Shown in pieces: positions 18,836-27,409 of a DNA stretch of 64,000 nt (within the stretch, counting starts at the first letter, position 1; each line of letters begins with the position of its first letter). Origin of the DNA: Akkermansia muciniphila (GTDB lineage: Bacteria; Verrucomicrobiota; Verrucomicrobiia; Limisphaerales; SXTU01); NCBI GenBank assembly GCA_945874145.1, contig CAMCFN010000018.1, forward strand, positions 1 to 64,000. The letters run 5' to 3'. A model generated the notes under the pieces. The model had not been told where the DNA came from. It was given only the letters and a program-made list of their open reading frames with translations, and did no database searches. The position numbers were made by a program, and so were the translations under genes.

Positions 18836-20050
18836 ATGAGTTCAGCAGGCCACGCCACCCCTTCTCCGGGACTGTTCGATTTCGTTCCTCGCACGCGCCT
18901 GGTCTTTGGCGCGAACACGGTGGAGCGCGTCGGCGAACTGGCGGCGGAACTCGGGGGCAAACGCGTCCTGCTCGTGACCGACCCCGGCATCGTCAAGGCT
19001 GGCCACGCCGCGCGCGTGCAGGAGTCGCTGGCCAAGGCCGGCCTGCACGTCAGCCTCTTCGCCCATGCCAAGGAAAACCCCACCACCAAGTGCGTGGATG
19101 AATGCGTGGCGGTGGCAGCGGCAGAAAAAGTGGACCTGCTCATCGGCCTGGGTGGCGGCAGCTCGATGGACACGGCCAAGGGCTGTAACTTCATCTTTAC
19201 CAACGGCGGCCGGATGCAGGACTACTGGGGCGTCGGCAAGGCGAAGCTGCCGATGCTGCCCCTCATCGCCATTCCCACGACTTCCGGCACCGGCAGCGAA
19301 TGCCAGTCCGCTGCGCTCATCGCCGACGAGCAGACGCACCAGAAGATGGCCTGCCTCGACCCGAAGGCCGCTGCGCGCATTGCCATCCTCGACCCGGCAC
19401 TTACCCTTTCGCAGCCGCATCGCGTAACCGCCTGCACCGGCGTGGACGCCATTGCCCACGCCGTTGAGACCGCTGTGACCACCAAGCGCAACCCGCTGTC
19501 GCAGATGTTTTCCCGCGAAGCCTTCCGGCTGTGTGTTACCAGCCTGCCGCAAGTCTTGCAGCACCCGAAGGACCTCGAGGCCCGCGGCCGGATGCTGCTC
19601 GGCGCGGCCTACGCGGGCATTGCGATTGAGAACTCCATGCTCGGCGCAGCGCACTCGGCGGCAAATCCGCTCACCGCGCACTACAACATCGTCCACGGGC
19701 AGGCGGTCGGGATGATGCTGCCGCTCGTCATCCGCTTCAACGCGGACAACCCCGAGGCCCTGCGCGCCTACGCCGAACTCGCCTCCGGCCCGGAGCTGGC
19801 CACGGTGAAGGGCGGCCTGACCACCGCGCTGGAAGCCTTGCTCGCCCGCCTCGAATCGCTCCTCAACCTCGCCGGCTTCCCGCGCTCTCTGGCGGACTGC
19901 GGCGTGGAGCCGGCCAAGATCCAGTTGCTCGCCGAGGAAGCCGCGAAGCAGTGGACCGCGAACTTCAACCCCCGCCGCATCGAGGCGGCGGACTTCGTCG
20001 GCCTCTACGAAGCCGCCTTCAACCGCCGCAGCGACGGGGATCTCGTTTGA
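18836..20050 (+). CDS. Iron-containing alcohol dehydrogenase
   Basis: A 404-residue group III alcohol dehydrogenase. The NAD(P)-binding motif GGGSSMD is at residues 106-112, and PTTSGTGSE follows. The expected metal ligands are D204, H208 (GVDAIAHAVE), H273 (GAAHSAANPL) and H287 (NIVHGQAVG). It should interconvert an alcohol and an aldehyde or ketone. As the last gene of the run that includes the adenylating enzyme and the aldehyde dehydrogenase, it could complete conversion of an acid to an alcohol. The gene ends at the start of an R1 repeat element at 20051. Confidence 0.92.
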   Translation: MSSAGHATPSPGLFDFVPRTRLVFGANTVERVGELAAELGGKRVLLVTDPGIVKAGHAARVQESLAKAGLHVSLFAHAKENPTTKCVDECVAVAAAEKVDLLIGLGGGSSMDTAKGCNFIFTNGGRMQDYWGVGKAKLPMLPLIAIPTTSGTGSECQSAALIADEQTHQKMACLDPKAAARIAILDPALTLSQPHRVTACTGVDAIAHAVETAVTTKRNPLSQMFSREAFRLCVTSLPQVLQHPKDLEARGRMLLGAAYAGIAIENSMLGAAHSAANPLTAHYNIVHGQAVGMMLPLVIRFNADNPEALRAYAELASGPELATVKGGLTTALEALLARLESLLNLAGFPRSLADCGVEPAKIQLLAEEAAKQWTANFNPRRIEAADFVGLYEAAFNRRSDGDLV

Positions 20051-20134
20051 GTAGGAGACGAGGTGACGAGTCTCTGACTGGATTGTCAGTTCTGCTGCTT
20101 GCAAGAAAGTGAGACTCCTCACGTCGTCTCCTAC
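20051..20134. repeat. Dispersed repeat R1, paired-arm element
   Basis: The left arm at 20051-20074 begins GTAGGAGACGAGGTGACG and the right arm at 20111-20134 begins GAGACTCCTCACGTCGTC. They are reverse complements at 22 of 24 positions around a 36-bp centre. The element starts at the base immediately following the alcohol dehydrogenase stop codon and lies in front of the PPC protein gene. The same arm occurs at 1512-1535 and 43879-44114. Confidence 0.85.
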
Positions 20135-20188
20135 GATATGCCGGCACTTGGTTTGATTACGTCCGCGCTTGCCGCAGTCCGTTTCCCC

Positions 20189-21877
20189 ATGTCTCTGTCG
20201 TTCGGGCGCTTTGCGGTGGGGTTGCTTTCGCTGTCAGCCGTGGTGTCGCTGAGTCAGGCGGCGGCGCCGGCACCGGATGCGTTGTTTCCCGCTGGCGGAC
20301 AGGTGGGCAGCACCCAGGGCGTGAAGGCGGGCGGCAAGCTGGACGGCTGGCCGGTGGGGGCTTGGACCGACCACCCGGGACTCACTTTTACCACCACGAC
20401 GAACAGCGGGCTTTATATGGTGAAGGTCGGTGCGGACGTGCCGCCAGGACCGCACCAAGTCCGCCTGTTCAACTCGGAGGGATCGGCCGAGCCGCGCACG
20501 TTTGTCGTGGGTCGGCGTGAGGAGTTGAACGAGGTGGAGCCCAACGATGACTATCGCAAGGCGCAGTCCGTCTCCCCGGTCGGCGCGGTGATCAATGGCC
20601 GGTTGGACAAGGCCGGCGACGTGGATTCCTTCGCCATCCAAGTCGAGGCGGGCAAATGGGTCGTCGCCGCCGTGGATGCCTACGCGCTGGGCAGTTCGGT
20701 GGACCCGGTGGTGCAAATCCTGGATGACCAGGGCGTGCGGGTGGCCTTCAGTCATGACACCCATAATCTGGACCCGCTGACGGCGTGGCGCGCCGAACGC
20801 AGCGGCACTTACTACGTGCAGGTGCTCGGCTTCGTGCATCCACCCGGCACCGCCGTGGCCATGCAGGGTAGCGCGGCGCATGTGTATCGGCTTACGGTGA
20901 CGAGCGGGCCGTTCGCCCGCTTCGCTCAACCTTTGGGCGTGAAGCGCGGAACCGGTGCGACTTTGAAGCTGCTGGGTTGGAATCTGCCTCCCGGTGCGGC
21001 CAGCAACCAGCCAGTGGACGCCACGCGGTCCGTGGCGGCGGAAACCAACCTCGTCGTCCCCGCCGCGCTCACCGGAGACACGCTTTGGCTGGGCGTTGGC
21101 GATGCGCCTGAACTCGTGGAAGCCGAGCCCAACAACACGTCGCGGAAGGCGCAGCCCGTCAGCTTCCCGGTGACGCTCAACGGCTGCATCGGCACCCCGG
21201 GCGACGTGGACCGCTTTGGGTTCACCGCCAAGAAAGGGGATCGTTTCAGTTTCCGGGCGCGCGCTGTTGGACTGCATTCCCCGCTGGCAGCGCGGATTCG
21301 GGTGGAGGACACCAACGGAGTCGCCCTGGTCAGTGCGGAAGGCGGCGACAACACCGACCCACGGCTGGCGTGGAACGCGCCCTCCGACGGGCAGTTCGTG
21401 CTGGCGGTGACCGACATGTTCGGCAACGGCGGCTGGGACCACGTTTACCGGATTGAGACCGCTCCGCCGCCGCCGCACTTTACGGCCTCGATCCCGACCC
21501 ACGCGTTCTTCGTCGAGAACGGCAAGACCAACGAGATCAAGGTCACGGTGACGCGGGTGGAAGGCTTCAAGGAGAAGCTCAGCCTTAGTGTGAAGGGCCT
21601 GCCCCCGGGCGTCACCGCGAAGGCGGGCGAGATCACGGACAAGGGCGGGGAAGTCAAAGTGCTGCTCACCGCCGCCGCCGATGCTCCGCCAGCGAACGTG
21701 CCGCTGGAGTTCCTGATTTCCGCGCCGGAGGTCCGACCGCCGATGAGCGTGGCAGCGAGGTTCAGCCTGCTGGGGGTGGAGCCTCGGGGAGAGCGCTTGA
21801 TCAGCAGCGGCCATGTGGCCTGGCTCACGGTGGCGAACAAGCCCGCGCCGCCGCCGCCCCCGAAGAAAAAGAAGTAG
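20189..21877 (+). CDS. Secreted protein with two pre-peptidase C-terminal (PPC) domains
   Basis: A 562-residue exported protein. I chose the ATG at 20189 because it gives a clean signal peptide (MSLSFGRFAVGLLSLSAVVS); the longer frame upstream runs into an R1 repeat. An Ig/TIG-like segment is followed by PPC domain 1 (NEVEPNDDYRKAQSV, GDVDSFAIQVEAGKW) at about 135-240 and PPC domain 2 (VEAEPNNTSRKAQPV, GDVDRFGFTAKKGDR) at about 310-425. A later Ig-like segment has LSLSVKGLPPGVTAKAGE, and the protein ends in a Pro/Lys tail. No protease or other catalytic domain is visible, so it probably works in binding or surface assembly. Confidence 0.82.
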   Translation: MSLSFGRFAVGLLSLSAVVSLSQAAAPAPDALFPAGGQVGSTQGVKAGGKLDGWPVGAWTDHPGLTFTTTTNSGLYMVKVGADVPPGPHQVRLFNSEGSAEPRTFVVGRREELNEVEPNDDYRKAQSVSPVGAVINGRLDKAGDVDSFAIQVEAGKWVVAAVDAYALGSSVDPVVQILDDQGVRVAFSHDTHNLDPLTAWRAERSGTYYVQVLGFVHPPGTAVAMQGSAAHVYRLTVTSGPFARFAQPLGVKRGTGATLKLLGWNLPPGAASNQPVDATRSVAAETNLVVPAALTGDTLWLGVGDAPELVEAEPNNTSRKAQPVSFPVTLNGCIGTPGDVDRFGFTAKKGDRFSFRARAVGLHSPLAARIRVEDTNGVALVSAEGGDNTDPRLAWNAPSDGQFVLAVTDMFGNGGWDHVYRIETAPPPPHFTASIPTHAFFVENGKTNEIKVTVTRVEGFKEKLSLSVKGLPPGVTAKAGEITDKGGEVKVLLTAAADAPPANVPLEFLISAPEVRPPMSVAARFSLLGVEPRGERLISSGHVAWLTVANKPAPPPPPKKKK

Positions 21878-21916
21878 TTGCTGAAGTGGCCGCGTGTTTA
21901 CCAAGGGATTGAAGCC

Positions 21917-22813
21917 TCAAGCCGATCGCTTCTGGGGAGCCTGCCCGCCGGGCTTCGCATACAGCCCGATGACCAGACCGGCGATGATGGCCACGCTGCC
22001 CCAGAGGTGTCCGGCGTGGAGTTTCTCCCCCAGCCACAATACCGCGACGGGCACGCCCGCGACCGGTTGGACCATGATGGTCATGGCCGTGAGATTCACG
22101 TCCGTCTCATGGATGACGACCAGCCACAACCCGTAGCCGATGCTGGTGCAGATGATGGCGAGGTAAGCCACCCAGAGCCAGGCACTGAGGGGCATCCGCC
22201 GGGCGGCGGCGAAGGTGGTTGGGCCATCAATGGCGAGATTGGCCAGGGTTCCAGCCACCAGCGAGACGGTCAGGATTTTCATCGCCCCGGCCCGGTTCAG
22301 GATGGGCTTGCTCATGATGGAATAGGCGGCTTCGCACAGGAACGACGCCATGAAAACGACGCTGGCGGTCAGTCCCGCCCACTGGAAGTCATCGGCCCAG
22401 ACGCGGTTCAGCAGCGCCACGCCGACGATGCCCAGGCTGAAGCCCAGCCAGCGCTGCGGCGCAATCTGTTCGCGGAGGAAAATCGCTGCGGCCACGGCCG
22501 TGAGGAGTGGTTCCACGGCCATGAGAATGGAGCAATTGCCCGCCGAGCCGAGGAGATTGCCGCCCACTTGGAGCCGATGCCCCAGCGTGAAGACAGTCAC
22601 GCCCATGAGCAGGGACATCCAGAGGTCCTTGCCGCGGGGTGTCGCCCCGGGCAGCCAGGGCCACAGAACCAGCAGGCTCACGGCCGCACCGCCGAAGCGC
22701 AGGGTGGCAATGCCGCCGTAATCAAGATGCGGCTTGAGCGCCTGAATCGCCGAGAGCGAGACCGCCCAGAAGACGTTGAACAGGAGCAGCAGGGCTAGGT
22801 GGACCGGTTTCAT
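21917..22813 (-). CDS. EamA-family (DMT superfamily) transporter
   Basis: A 298-residue integral membrane protein with about ten hydrophobic helices in two EamA repeats. The first repeat starts MKPVHLALLLLFNVFWAVSL and contains ATLRFGGAAVSLLVLWPWLP. The second contains LSAWLWVAYLAIICTSIGYG and ends LWGSVAIIAGLVIGLYAKPG. The family exports or imports amino acids, nucleotides or other small metabolites, and the substrate cannot be inferred. It is convergent with the PPC gene and divergent from serS, with an imperfect inverted repeat in the serS-side gap. Confidence 0.88.
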   Translation of the reverse strand: MKPVHLALLLLFNVFWAVSLSAIQALKPHLDYGGIATLRFGGAAVSLLVLWPWLPGATPRGKDLWMSLLMGVTVFTLGHRLQVGGNLLGSAGNCSILMAVEPLLTAVAAAIFLREQIAPQRWLGFSLGIVGVALLNRVWADDFQWAGLTASVVFMASFLCEAAYSIMSKPILNRAGAMKILTVSLVAGTLANLAIDGPTTFAAARRMPLSAWLWVAYLAIICTSIGYGLWLVVIHETDVNLTAMTIMVQPVAGVPVAVLWLGEKLHAGHLWGSVAIIAGLVIGLYAKPGGQAPQKRSA

Positions 22814-22860
22814 CGGGCGGCGGGGAGTGTTGGCAACGGTCGGTGAAGGGGCGAGGGGAA

Positions 22861-22957
22861 AGTGATCAGTAATTAGTGCTCAGTGGGCAACACGTCTTCC
22901 CACTCTGGCGGTGGCCGGCACGCTGCCCCAACTTATTACGAATCACTAACCACTTTT
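22861..22957. repeat. Dispersed repeat R5, imperfect inverted pair
   Basis: The arm at 22861-22884 (AGTGATCAGTAATTAGTG..) matches the reverse complement of the region at about 22931-22957 at roughly 17 of 24 positions. A related single arm is present at 49184-49214. The element fills the region between the EamA gene and serS. Confidence 0.5.
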
Positions 22958-23016
22958 CCACTGCCTTCCCCACTCGCGCCTTGCCGCTCCGCATTGCCTT
23001 CCCTACAACAAGCCGC

Positions 23017-24321
23017 GTGATTGACATCAAATGGATTCGGGAGCAGCCGGAATTGGTGAAACAGCGGCTCGCTGCCCGCAACGGCGGGGACGACGCGAAG
23101 ATTGACGAGGTGCTCAAGCTCGACGAGCAGCGGCGCGCGGCGCTCAAGCAGGTCGAGGATCTGAAGGCCCTGCGCAACAAGGTTTCCAAAGAGATCGGGG
23201 CCTTGATGGGCCAAAAGAAGCTGGCCGAGGCGGAAGCCAAGAAGGCCGAGACCCGCACGCTCGGCGACCAGATTGCCGCGCTCGACAAGTCCGCCGTGGA
23301 AGCCGAGACCGCGCGCGACGCCATCCTCATCCGCCTGCCGAACCCCCCGCACGCCAGCGTGCCGCTGGGCACCTCCGCCGCCGACAACCCGGAGGTGAAG
23401 CATTGGGGCGCGAAGCCCGAGTTCGCCTTCAAGCCCAAGTCACACGTCGAGCTGTGCGAGTCGCTCAAGCTCGTGGACTTTGCGCGCGGCGCGAAGCTCT
23501 CCGGCAGCGGCTTCCTGCTCTACACAAACTGGGGCGCACGGTTGGAACGGGCCTTGATCCAGTTCCTCCTCGACTTGCACACGACCCAGCACGGCTACAC
23601 GGAGGTCGCGCCGCCGCACATCGTCAGCCGCGACTGCATGGTTGGCGTCGGGCAGTTCCCGAAGTTCGAGGACCAAGCCTACGCGGTTCGCGAGGGGCTG
23701 GACGAGTCCACCTTGGGCAAGTTGTATTTGCTCCCGACGGCCGAGGCCCCGGTGGCAAACATCCATCGCGAGGAGATTCTCCCGGCCAGCCAGCTCCCCG
23801 TTTACTACTGCGCCTACAGCCCGTGCTTCCGCGCGGAAGCGGGCGCGGCGGGCGTGGGCACGCGCGGGATGATTCGCGTGCATCAATTTGACAAGGTCGA
23901 GTTGGTGAAAATCGTGAAGCCAGAGCATGGCTACTACGAGTTGGAGAAGATGCTCGCGAACGCGGAGAAGGTGCTGCAACTCCTCGGCCTGCACTACCGC
24001 ATCGTGCTGCTCTGCACCGGCGACATGGGCTTTGCCAGCGCGAAGACCTACGACATCGAAGTCTGGGCACCGGGGCAGGGGGCGTATCTCGAAGTGTCGA
24101 GCTGCTCGAACACGGACGAATACCAGGCCCGCCGCATGAACCTGCGCTTCAAGGACGAAAAGGGGGATAACAAGTTCCCCCACCTGCTCAACGGCTCCGG
24201 CACCGCGCTGGCCCGGCTCTTCGTGGCGCTCATCGAGACGTATCAGCAGGCGGATGGGAGCGTGTTCATTCCAGAGCCGCTGCGGCCGTATTTGCGTGGC
24301 GCGGAAAAAATCACGGCTTAA
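23017..24321 (+). CDS. serS: Seryl-tRNA synthetase
   Basis: A 434-residue class II synthetase. The open frame extends 47 codons upstream, but that part is encoded by repeat-containing intergenic DNA. The GTG at 23017 gives M-I-D-I-K-W-I-R-E, the standard SerRS N-terminus, so I start there. Residues about 30-105 form the Lys/Glu/Ala-rich coiled-coil arm that binds tRNA-Ser. Class II motif 2 is in CFRAEAGAAGVGTRGMIRVH and motif 3 in NGSGTALARLFVALIE. It charges tRNA-Ser (and tRNA-Sec) in the cytoplasm. An inverted-repeat element separates it from glgA. Confidence 0.95.
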   Translation: MIDIKWIREQPELVKQRLAARNGGDDAKIDEVLKLDEQRRAALKQVEDLKALRNKVSKEIGALMGQKKLAEAEAKKAETRTLGDQIAALDKSAVEAETARDAILIRLPNPPHASVPLGTSAADNPEVKHWGAKPEFAFKPKSHVELCESLKLVDFARGAKLSGSGFLLYTNWGARLERALIQFLLDLHTTQHGYTEVAPPHIVSRDCMVGVGQFPKFEDQAYAVREGLDESTLGKLYLLPTAEAPVANIHREEILPASQLPVYYCAYSPCFRAEAGAAGVGTRGMIRVHQFDKVELVKIVKPEHGYYELEKMLANAEKVLQLLGLHYRIVLLCTGDMGFASAKTYDIEVWAPGQGAYLEVSSCSNTDEYQARRMNLRFKDEKGDNKFPHLLNGSGTALARLFVALIETYQQADGSVFIPEPLRPYLRGAEKITA

Positions 24322-24327
24322 GCCTTG

Positions 24328-24411
24328 ACCACGAATGGACACGAATAGGCACGAATCGGGAGGTCCTTCAGGGCCACTTTGCATTCGTGTTCATTCGTGT
24401 TCATTCGTGGT
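24328..24411. repeat. Dispersed repeat R2 in the serS-glgA gap
   Basis: The left arm at 24328-24356 has three ACGAAT repeats (ACCACGAATGGACACGAAT..). The right arm at 24383-24411 reads ATTCGTGTTCATTCGTGT.. and matches its reverse complement at 25 of 29 positions, separated by 26 bp. The element occupies nearly the whole 99-bp gap and ends 9 bp before the glgA start codon, so a transcript from serS into glgA would carry a long hairpin. Confidence 0.85.
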
Positions 24412-24420
24412 TTCCTCAGA

Positions 24421-25866
24421 ATGAAAATCCTCCTAGCCAGCAGCGAAGTCCACCCGTTTTCCAAGACGGGCGGGCTCGCGGACATGGTCGGTGCGCTCGG
24501 CAAGGCGCTGGCTGCCGCCGGCCACGAGGTCGCCATCGTCACGCCGTTGTATCGCGGCATCCGCGAGCGCTTCACCAATATCCAGCCGACGGAGTATCGC
24601 GTGGACGTGCCCCTGGGTGCGACGCGTGTGCAGGCGGGTGTCATGGAGCTGAAGCTCGGACCACGGCTCACGGTGCTCTTCGTGGATCAGCGCGAGTTCT
24701 TCCACCGGCTCGCGCTCTACGGGGAGAACAACTCGGAGTATCTGGACAATCCCCAGCGCTTCATCTTCTTCTCCAAGGCCGTCGTCCACCTGGCGCGGTA
24801 TCATCCTTGGGGCCTGCCGGACATTGTCCACGTCCACGACTGGCCGGTCGGCTTGGTGCCGGTCTTGTTGCAACACGAGCAGCATTCGACCGGTTGGCAG
24901 GCCCCGCGGAGCGTGATGACCATCCACAACCTGGCGTATCAAGGGCGGTTCGCCGGGGCCACCTTTGCCCTGACCGGGCTGCCCCGGAATCATTTCACCC
25001 CGGCGGGCGTTGAGTATTTCGGTGACGTGAACTGCCTTAAGGCGGCCATCAACTACGCGGACTTTCTCACGACCGTCAGCCCGCGCTATGCCCGCGAGAT
25101 TTGCACGGAGGCTTACGGCTGCGGGCTGGACGACGTCTTGCGCGCCCGGCAAAGCCGCCTGGCCGGCATCTTGAATGGCGTGGATTACGACGAGTGGAAC
25201 ACCCACCGGAACATTCACCTCCGCCACGCGTATTCCTTCCGCAAGATGGCGGGCAAGGCCGAGAACAAGCGTGACTTGCAGCGCGAACTCGGACTGCCAG
25301 CGCGGGCGGACGTGCCGTTGTTCGCCACCGTCACCCGGCTGGCGGACCAGAAGGGCATGGACCTGCTGCTGGCCGCGCTGGAGGAAATGCTGGCGACGGA
25401 CATTCAGTTCGTTCTGCTGGGCAGCGGCGACCCCGCCCTCCAAGGTGGATACCAACGACTGGGTCAGCGGCATCCCGGCAAGGTGGTGGCGCGGATCGGT
25501 TACGACCACGCGCTCTCCCATCGAATTGAAGCCGGCTGCGACTTTTTCGTGATGCCCTCACGCTTTGAGCCCTGTGGCCTGAACCAGATGTATTCGCTGC
25601 GCTACGGTGCGATTCCCATCGTGCGCCGCACCGGCGGCCTGGACGATTCAGTGGTGGATTTGACAGACGATCCTGAACACGCGGACGGCATCAAGTTCAC
25701 TGAGCTGAGAACCCGTGCCCTCGCCATGGCCATCCGTAAGGCCATAGTGCTCTACCAGACGCCCCAACTGCTGGCCACCATGCGCCACAATGGGATGACG
25801 GCGGATTTTTCCTGGAGCCGGACAACGGAGGCTTACACCAAGGTTTTTCAGCGGGCCTTGAGTTAA
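24421..25866 (+). CDS. glgA: Glycogen synthase (ADP-glucose)
   Basis: A 481-residue GT5 glycosyltransferase. The start at 24421 gives MKILLASSEVHPFSKTGGLADM, with the ADP-binding K-x-G-G motif as KTGGL at residues 15-19. Other family motifs are VHVHDWPVGLVPVLL, ILNGVDYDEWN, FATVTRLADQKGMDLLLAAL and the C-terminal PSRFEPCGLNQMYSLRYG with RRTGGLDDSV. It extends alpha-1,4-glucan chains from ADP-glucose for glycogen storage. No other glg gene is nearby. The preceding 14 codons of open frame belong to repeat R2. Confidence 0.95.
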   Translation: MKILLASSEVHPFSKTGGLADMVGALGKALAAAGHEVAIVTPLYRGIRERFTNIQPTEYRVDVPLGATRVQAGVMELKLGPRLTVLFVDQREFFHRLALYGENNSEYLDNPQRFIFFSKAVVHLARYHPWGLPDIVHVHDWPVGLVPVLLQHEQHSTGWQAPRSVMTIHNLAYQGRFAGATFALTGLPRNHFTPAGVEYFGDVNCLKAAINYADFLTTVSPRYAREICTEAYGCGLDDVLRARQSRLAGILNGVDYDEWNTHRNIHLRHAYSFRKMAGKAENKRDLQRELGLPARADVPLFATVTRLADQKGMDLLLAALEEMLATDIQFVLLGSGDPALQGGYQRLGQRHPGKVVARIGYDHALSHRIEAGCDFFVMPSRFEPCGLNQMYSLRYGAIPIVRRTGGLDDSVVDLTDDPEHADGIKFTELRTRALAMAIRKAIVLYQTPQLLATMRHNGMTADFSWSRTTEAYTKVFQRALS

Positions 25867-25998
25867 TCCAGGTCAGCAGGTCGTGCCGTTGCACGGAAAG
25901 CTCATCGGGTGTCTCGTAAAACTCAGGCTTTGTCTTGCATCCCGCGTCGTCACGAGAACTAATTCGCCCTGTCCTTTGCCCAACTGCACTTACTAACC

Positions 25999-27015
25999 AT
26001 GCTCTTTCGTCGTCTCACATTACTTGTTGTCACCGTCGCATCCCTGACTGCCGCCGCCATCGGGCAGGCGGAGATACTGCCCAAGAGCGGTCAGAAGATC
26101 GCCTTCATGGGTGATTCCATCACTGCCGGCGGCTGGGGCAGTCCGGGCGGCTATGTGCGATTGGTGGTCGCCGGGCTTGAGGCCAATGGCGTCACCATCA
26201 CGCCCATCCCCGCCGGCATTGGCGGCCACAAATCCGACCAGATGCTCGCCCGGCTCAAGAAGGACGCACTCGACAAGAAGCCCGACTGGATGACCCTGAG
26301 CTGCGGCGTCAACGACGTGTGGCACGGCGCGCGCGGCATTCCGCTCGACCAATACAAGGCCAACATCAAGGCCATTCTGGACCAGTGCCAGGCGGCGGAC
26401 ACGAAGGTGGTCGTGCTGACCGCGACGGTCATCAATGAGGAGCTCGACGGTGACAACAACAAGAAGCTGGAGACTTACAACGATTTCCTCCGCAACCTCG
26501 CCAAGGAGCGCAAAGCCCCGCTCGCTGACCTCTACTCCCTGTTCGCCGCCGCCATCAAGGCCCACCCCAACACCACGGGCAAGCCGGGGCGTCAGCTCAC
26601 CTCCGATGGCGTCCACATGAACCCCGCTGGCGACCAGCTCATGGCCCGGGGCGTCCTCCAAGCCTTCGGACTGGATGCCGCGCAGATCAAGAAAGCCGAG
26701 GCGGCGTGGCTAGAGATTCCCGGAGCGGGCAGCGTGCGGGTGCGCTTTGATGCCGGCCAGGGCAAGTCTCTTCAGGCCACCGCCAAGCTTTCCATTCGTC
26801 AGCGGGAACAGTTGGCCGCCCAGGCCACGAAATCAGGCAAGTCCCTCGACGCGCTGCTCTCCGCCGCTTTTGCCGAGGACGTGAAGGCCTTCTTGAAGCC
26901 CGCCGGAGAATTTGAAAACGCCGCCGGGATCTTCGCAGCGAAGAAAGAGCGCGAGGTCGGCACCAAGCTTCAGGAAAAGCTGGACCAGCGCGTCACCGAG
27001 CTGCTCAAGCAGTAA
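25999..27015 (+). CDS. Secreted SGNH/GDSL hydrolase
   Basis: A 338-residue exported esterase/lipase-like protein. The signal peptide is MLFRRLTLLVVTVASLTAAA. The SGNH blocks are present: FMGDSITAGGWG with catalytic S40, a Gly in block II (PIPAGIGGHKSDQMLARL), CGVNDVWHG with the block III Asn, and DGVHMNP with D203 and H206. Residues after about 230 form an additional Lys/Ala-rich helical region. The family deacetylates or cleaves esters on polysaccharides and lipids; the substrate is unknown. Its last 11 bp overlap the end of a convergent small gene. Confidence 0.85.
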   Translation: MLFRRLTLLVVTVASLTAAAIGQAEILPKSGQKIAFMGDSITAGGWGSPGGYVRLVVAGLEANGVTITPIPAGIGGHKSDQMLARLKKDALDKKPDWMTLSCGVNDVWHGARGIPLDQYKANIKAILDQCQAADTKVVVLTATVINEELDGDNNKKLETYNDFLRNLAKERKAPLADLYSLFAAAIKAHPNTTGKPGRQLTSDGVHMNPAGDQLMARGVLQAFGLDAAQIKKAEAAWLEIPGAGSVRVRFDAGQGKSLQATAKLSIRQREQLAAQATKSGKSLDALLSAAFAEDVKAFLKPAGEFENAAGIFAAKKEREVGTKLQEKLDQRVTELLKQ

Positions 27016-27277
27016 CGGTCCGCGATGAAGTGCGCGTCGTGGTCCGCGTCGCCGGTTGCGGCGCGGCCAACACGGCCTTGTTCTTCACCAGATACTCCGA
27101 GAGCACCGTCTTGCTGGCCAGCGAGAGCGAGGCGCGGGGGCAGGTGCCCTTGTAGTGCTTGTAGTGGACCAGCGTCTTGCCGATGAGTCCGATACGAAGG
27201 CTGGAGTTCGGCATTTCCCAGATCTGACCGGTGACCAGGACGAGCGCGGAAGACGGGGTCGATTGTTGAGCAGGCAT
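27005..27277 (-). CDS. Small conserved protein of unknown function, 90 residues
   Basis: The ATG at 27277 gives a 90-residue protein whose core VLVTGQIWEMPNSSLRIGLI followed by GKTLVHYKHYKGTCPRASLS looks like a compact beta-rich domain that I associate with uncharacterised verrucomicrobial proteins. The Thr/Ala/Arg-rich tail is probably disordered. No catalytic motif, signal peptide or membrane segment is seen. It is convergent with and overlaps the GDSL hydrolase gene by 11 bp, and is divergent from the esterase gene at 27410. Confidence 0.6.
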   Translation of the reverse strand: MPAQQSTPSSALVLVTGQIWEMPNSSLRIGLIGKTLVHYKHYKGTCPRASLSLASKTVLSEYLVKNKAVLAAPQPATRTTTRTSSRTVTA

Positions 27278-27409
27278 CGGAACAGCAGAGTGCCATACCT
27301 GTGGCTGGTTCCGAAGCAGATTCGCAAGAAATCTTGAGGTCTGGCGAACAATCACCCCAGCGGGCGAGTTCCCGCTTGCCTCGGTAGGGCTGCCGACTAG
27401 CTTCGGCGC

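Noticed and set aside
13926-20050. A phenazine biosynthesis cluster
   Set aside because: The adenylating enzyme resembles EhpF, but no phzA-G type gene was recognised anywhere in the window.
22876-23016. An N-terminal extension of 47 codons for serS starting at an ATG
   Set aside because: The extension is encoded by repeat-rich intergenic DNA and is absent from SerRS proteins; the GTG at 23017 gives the conserved N-terminus.
24328-24411. A CRISPR array, because of repeated ACGAAT units
   Set aside because: The units are too short and there are no spacers of constant length; it is an inverted repeat element.
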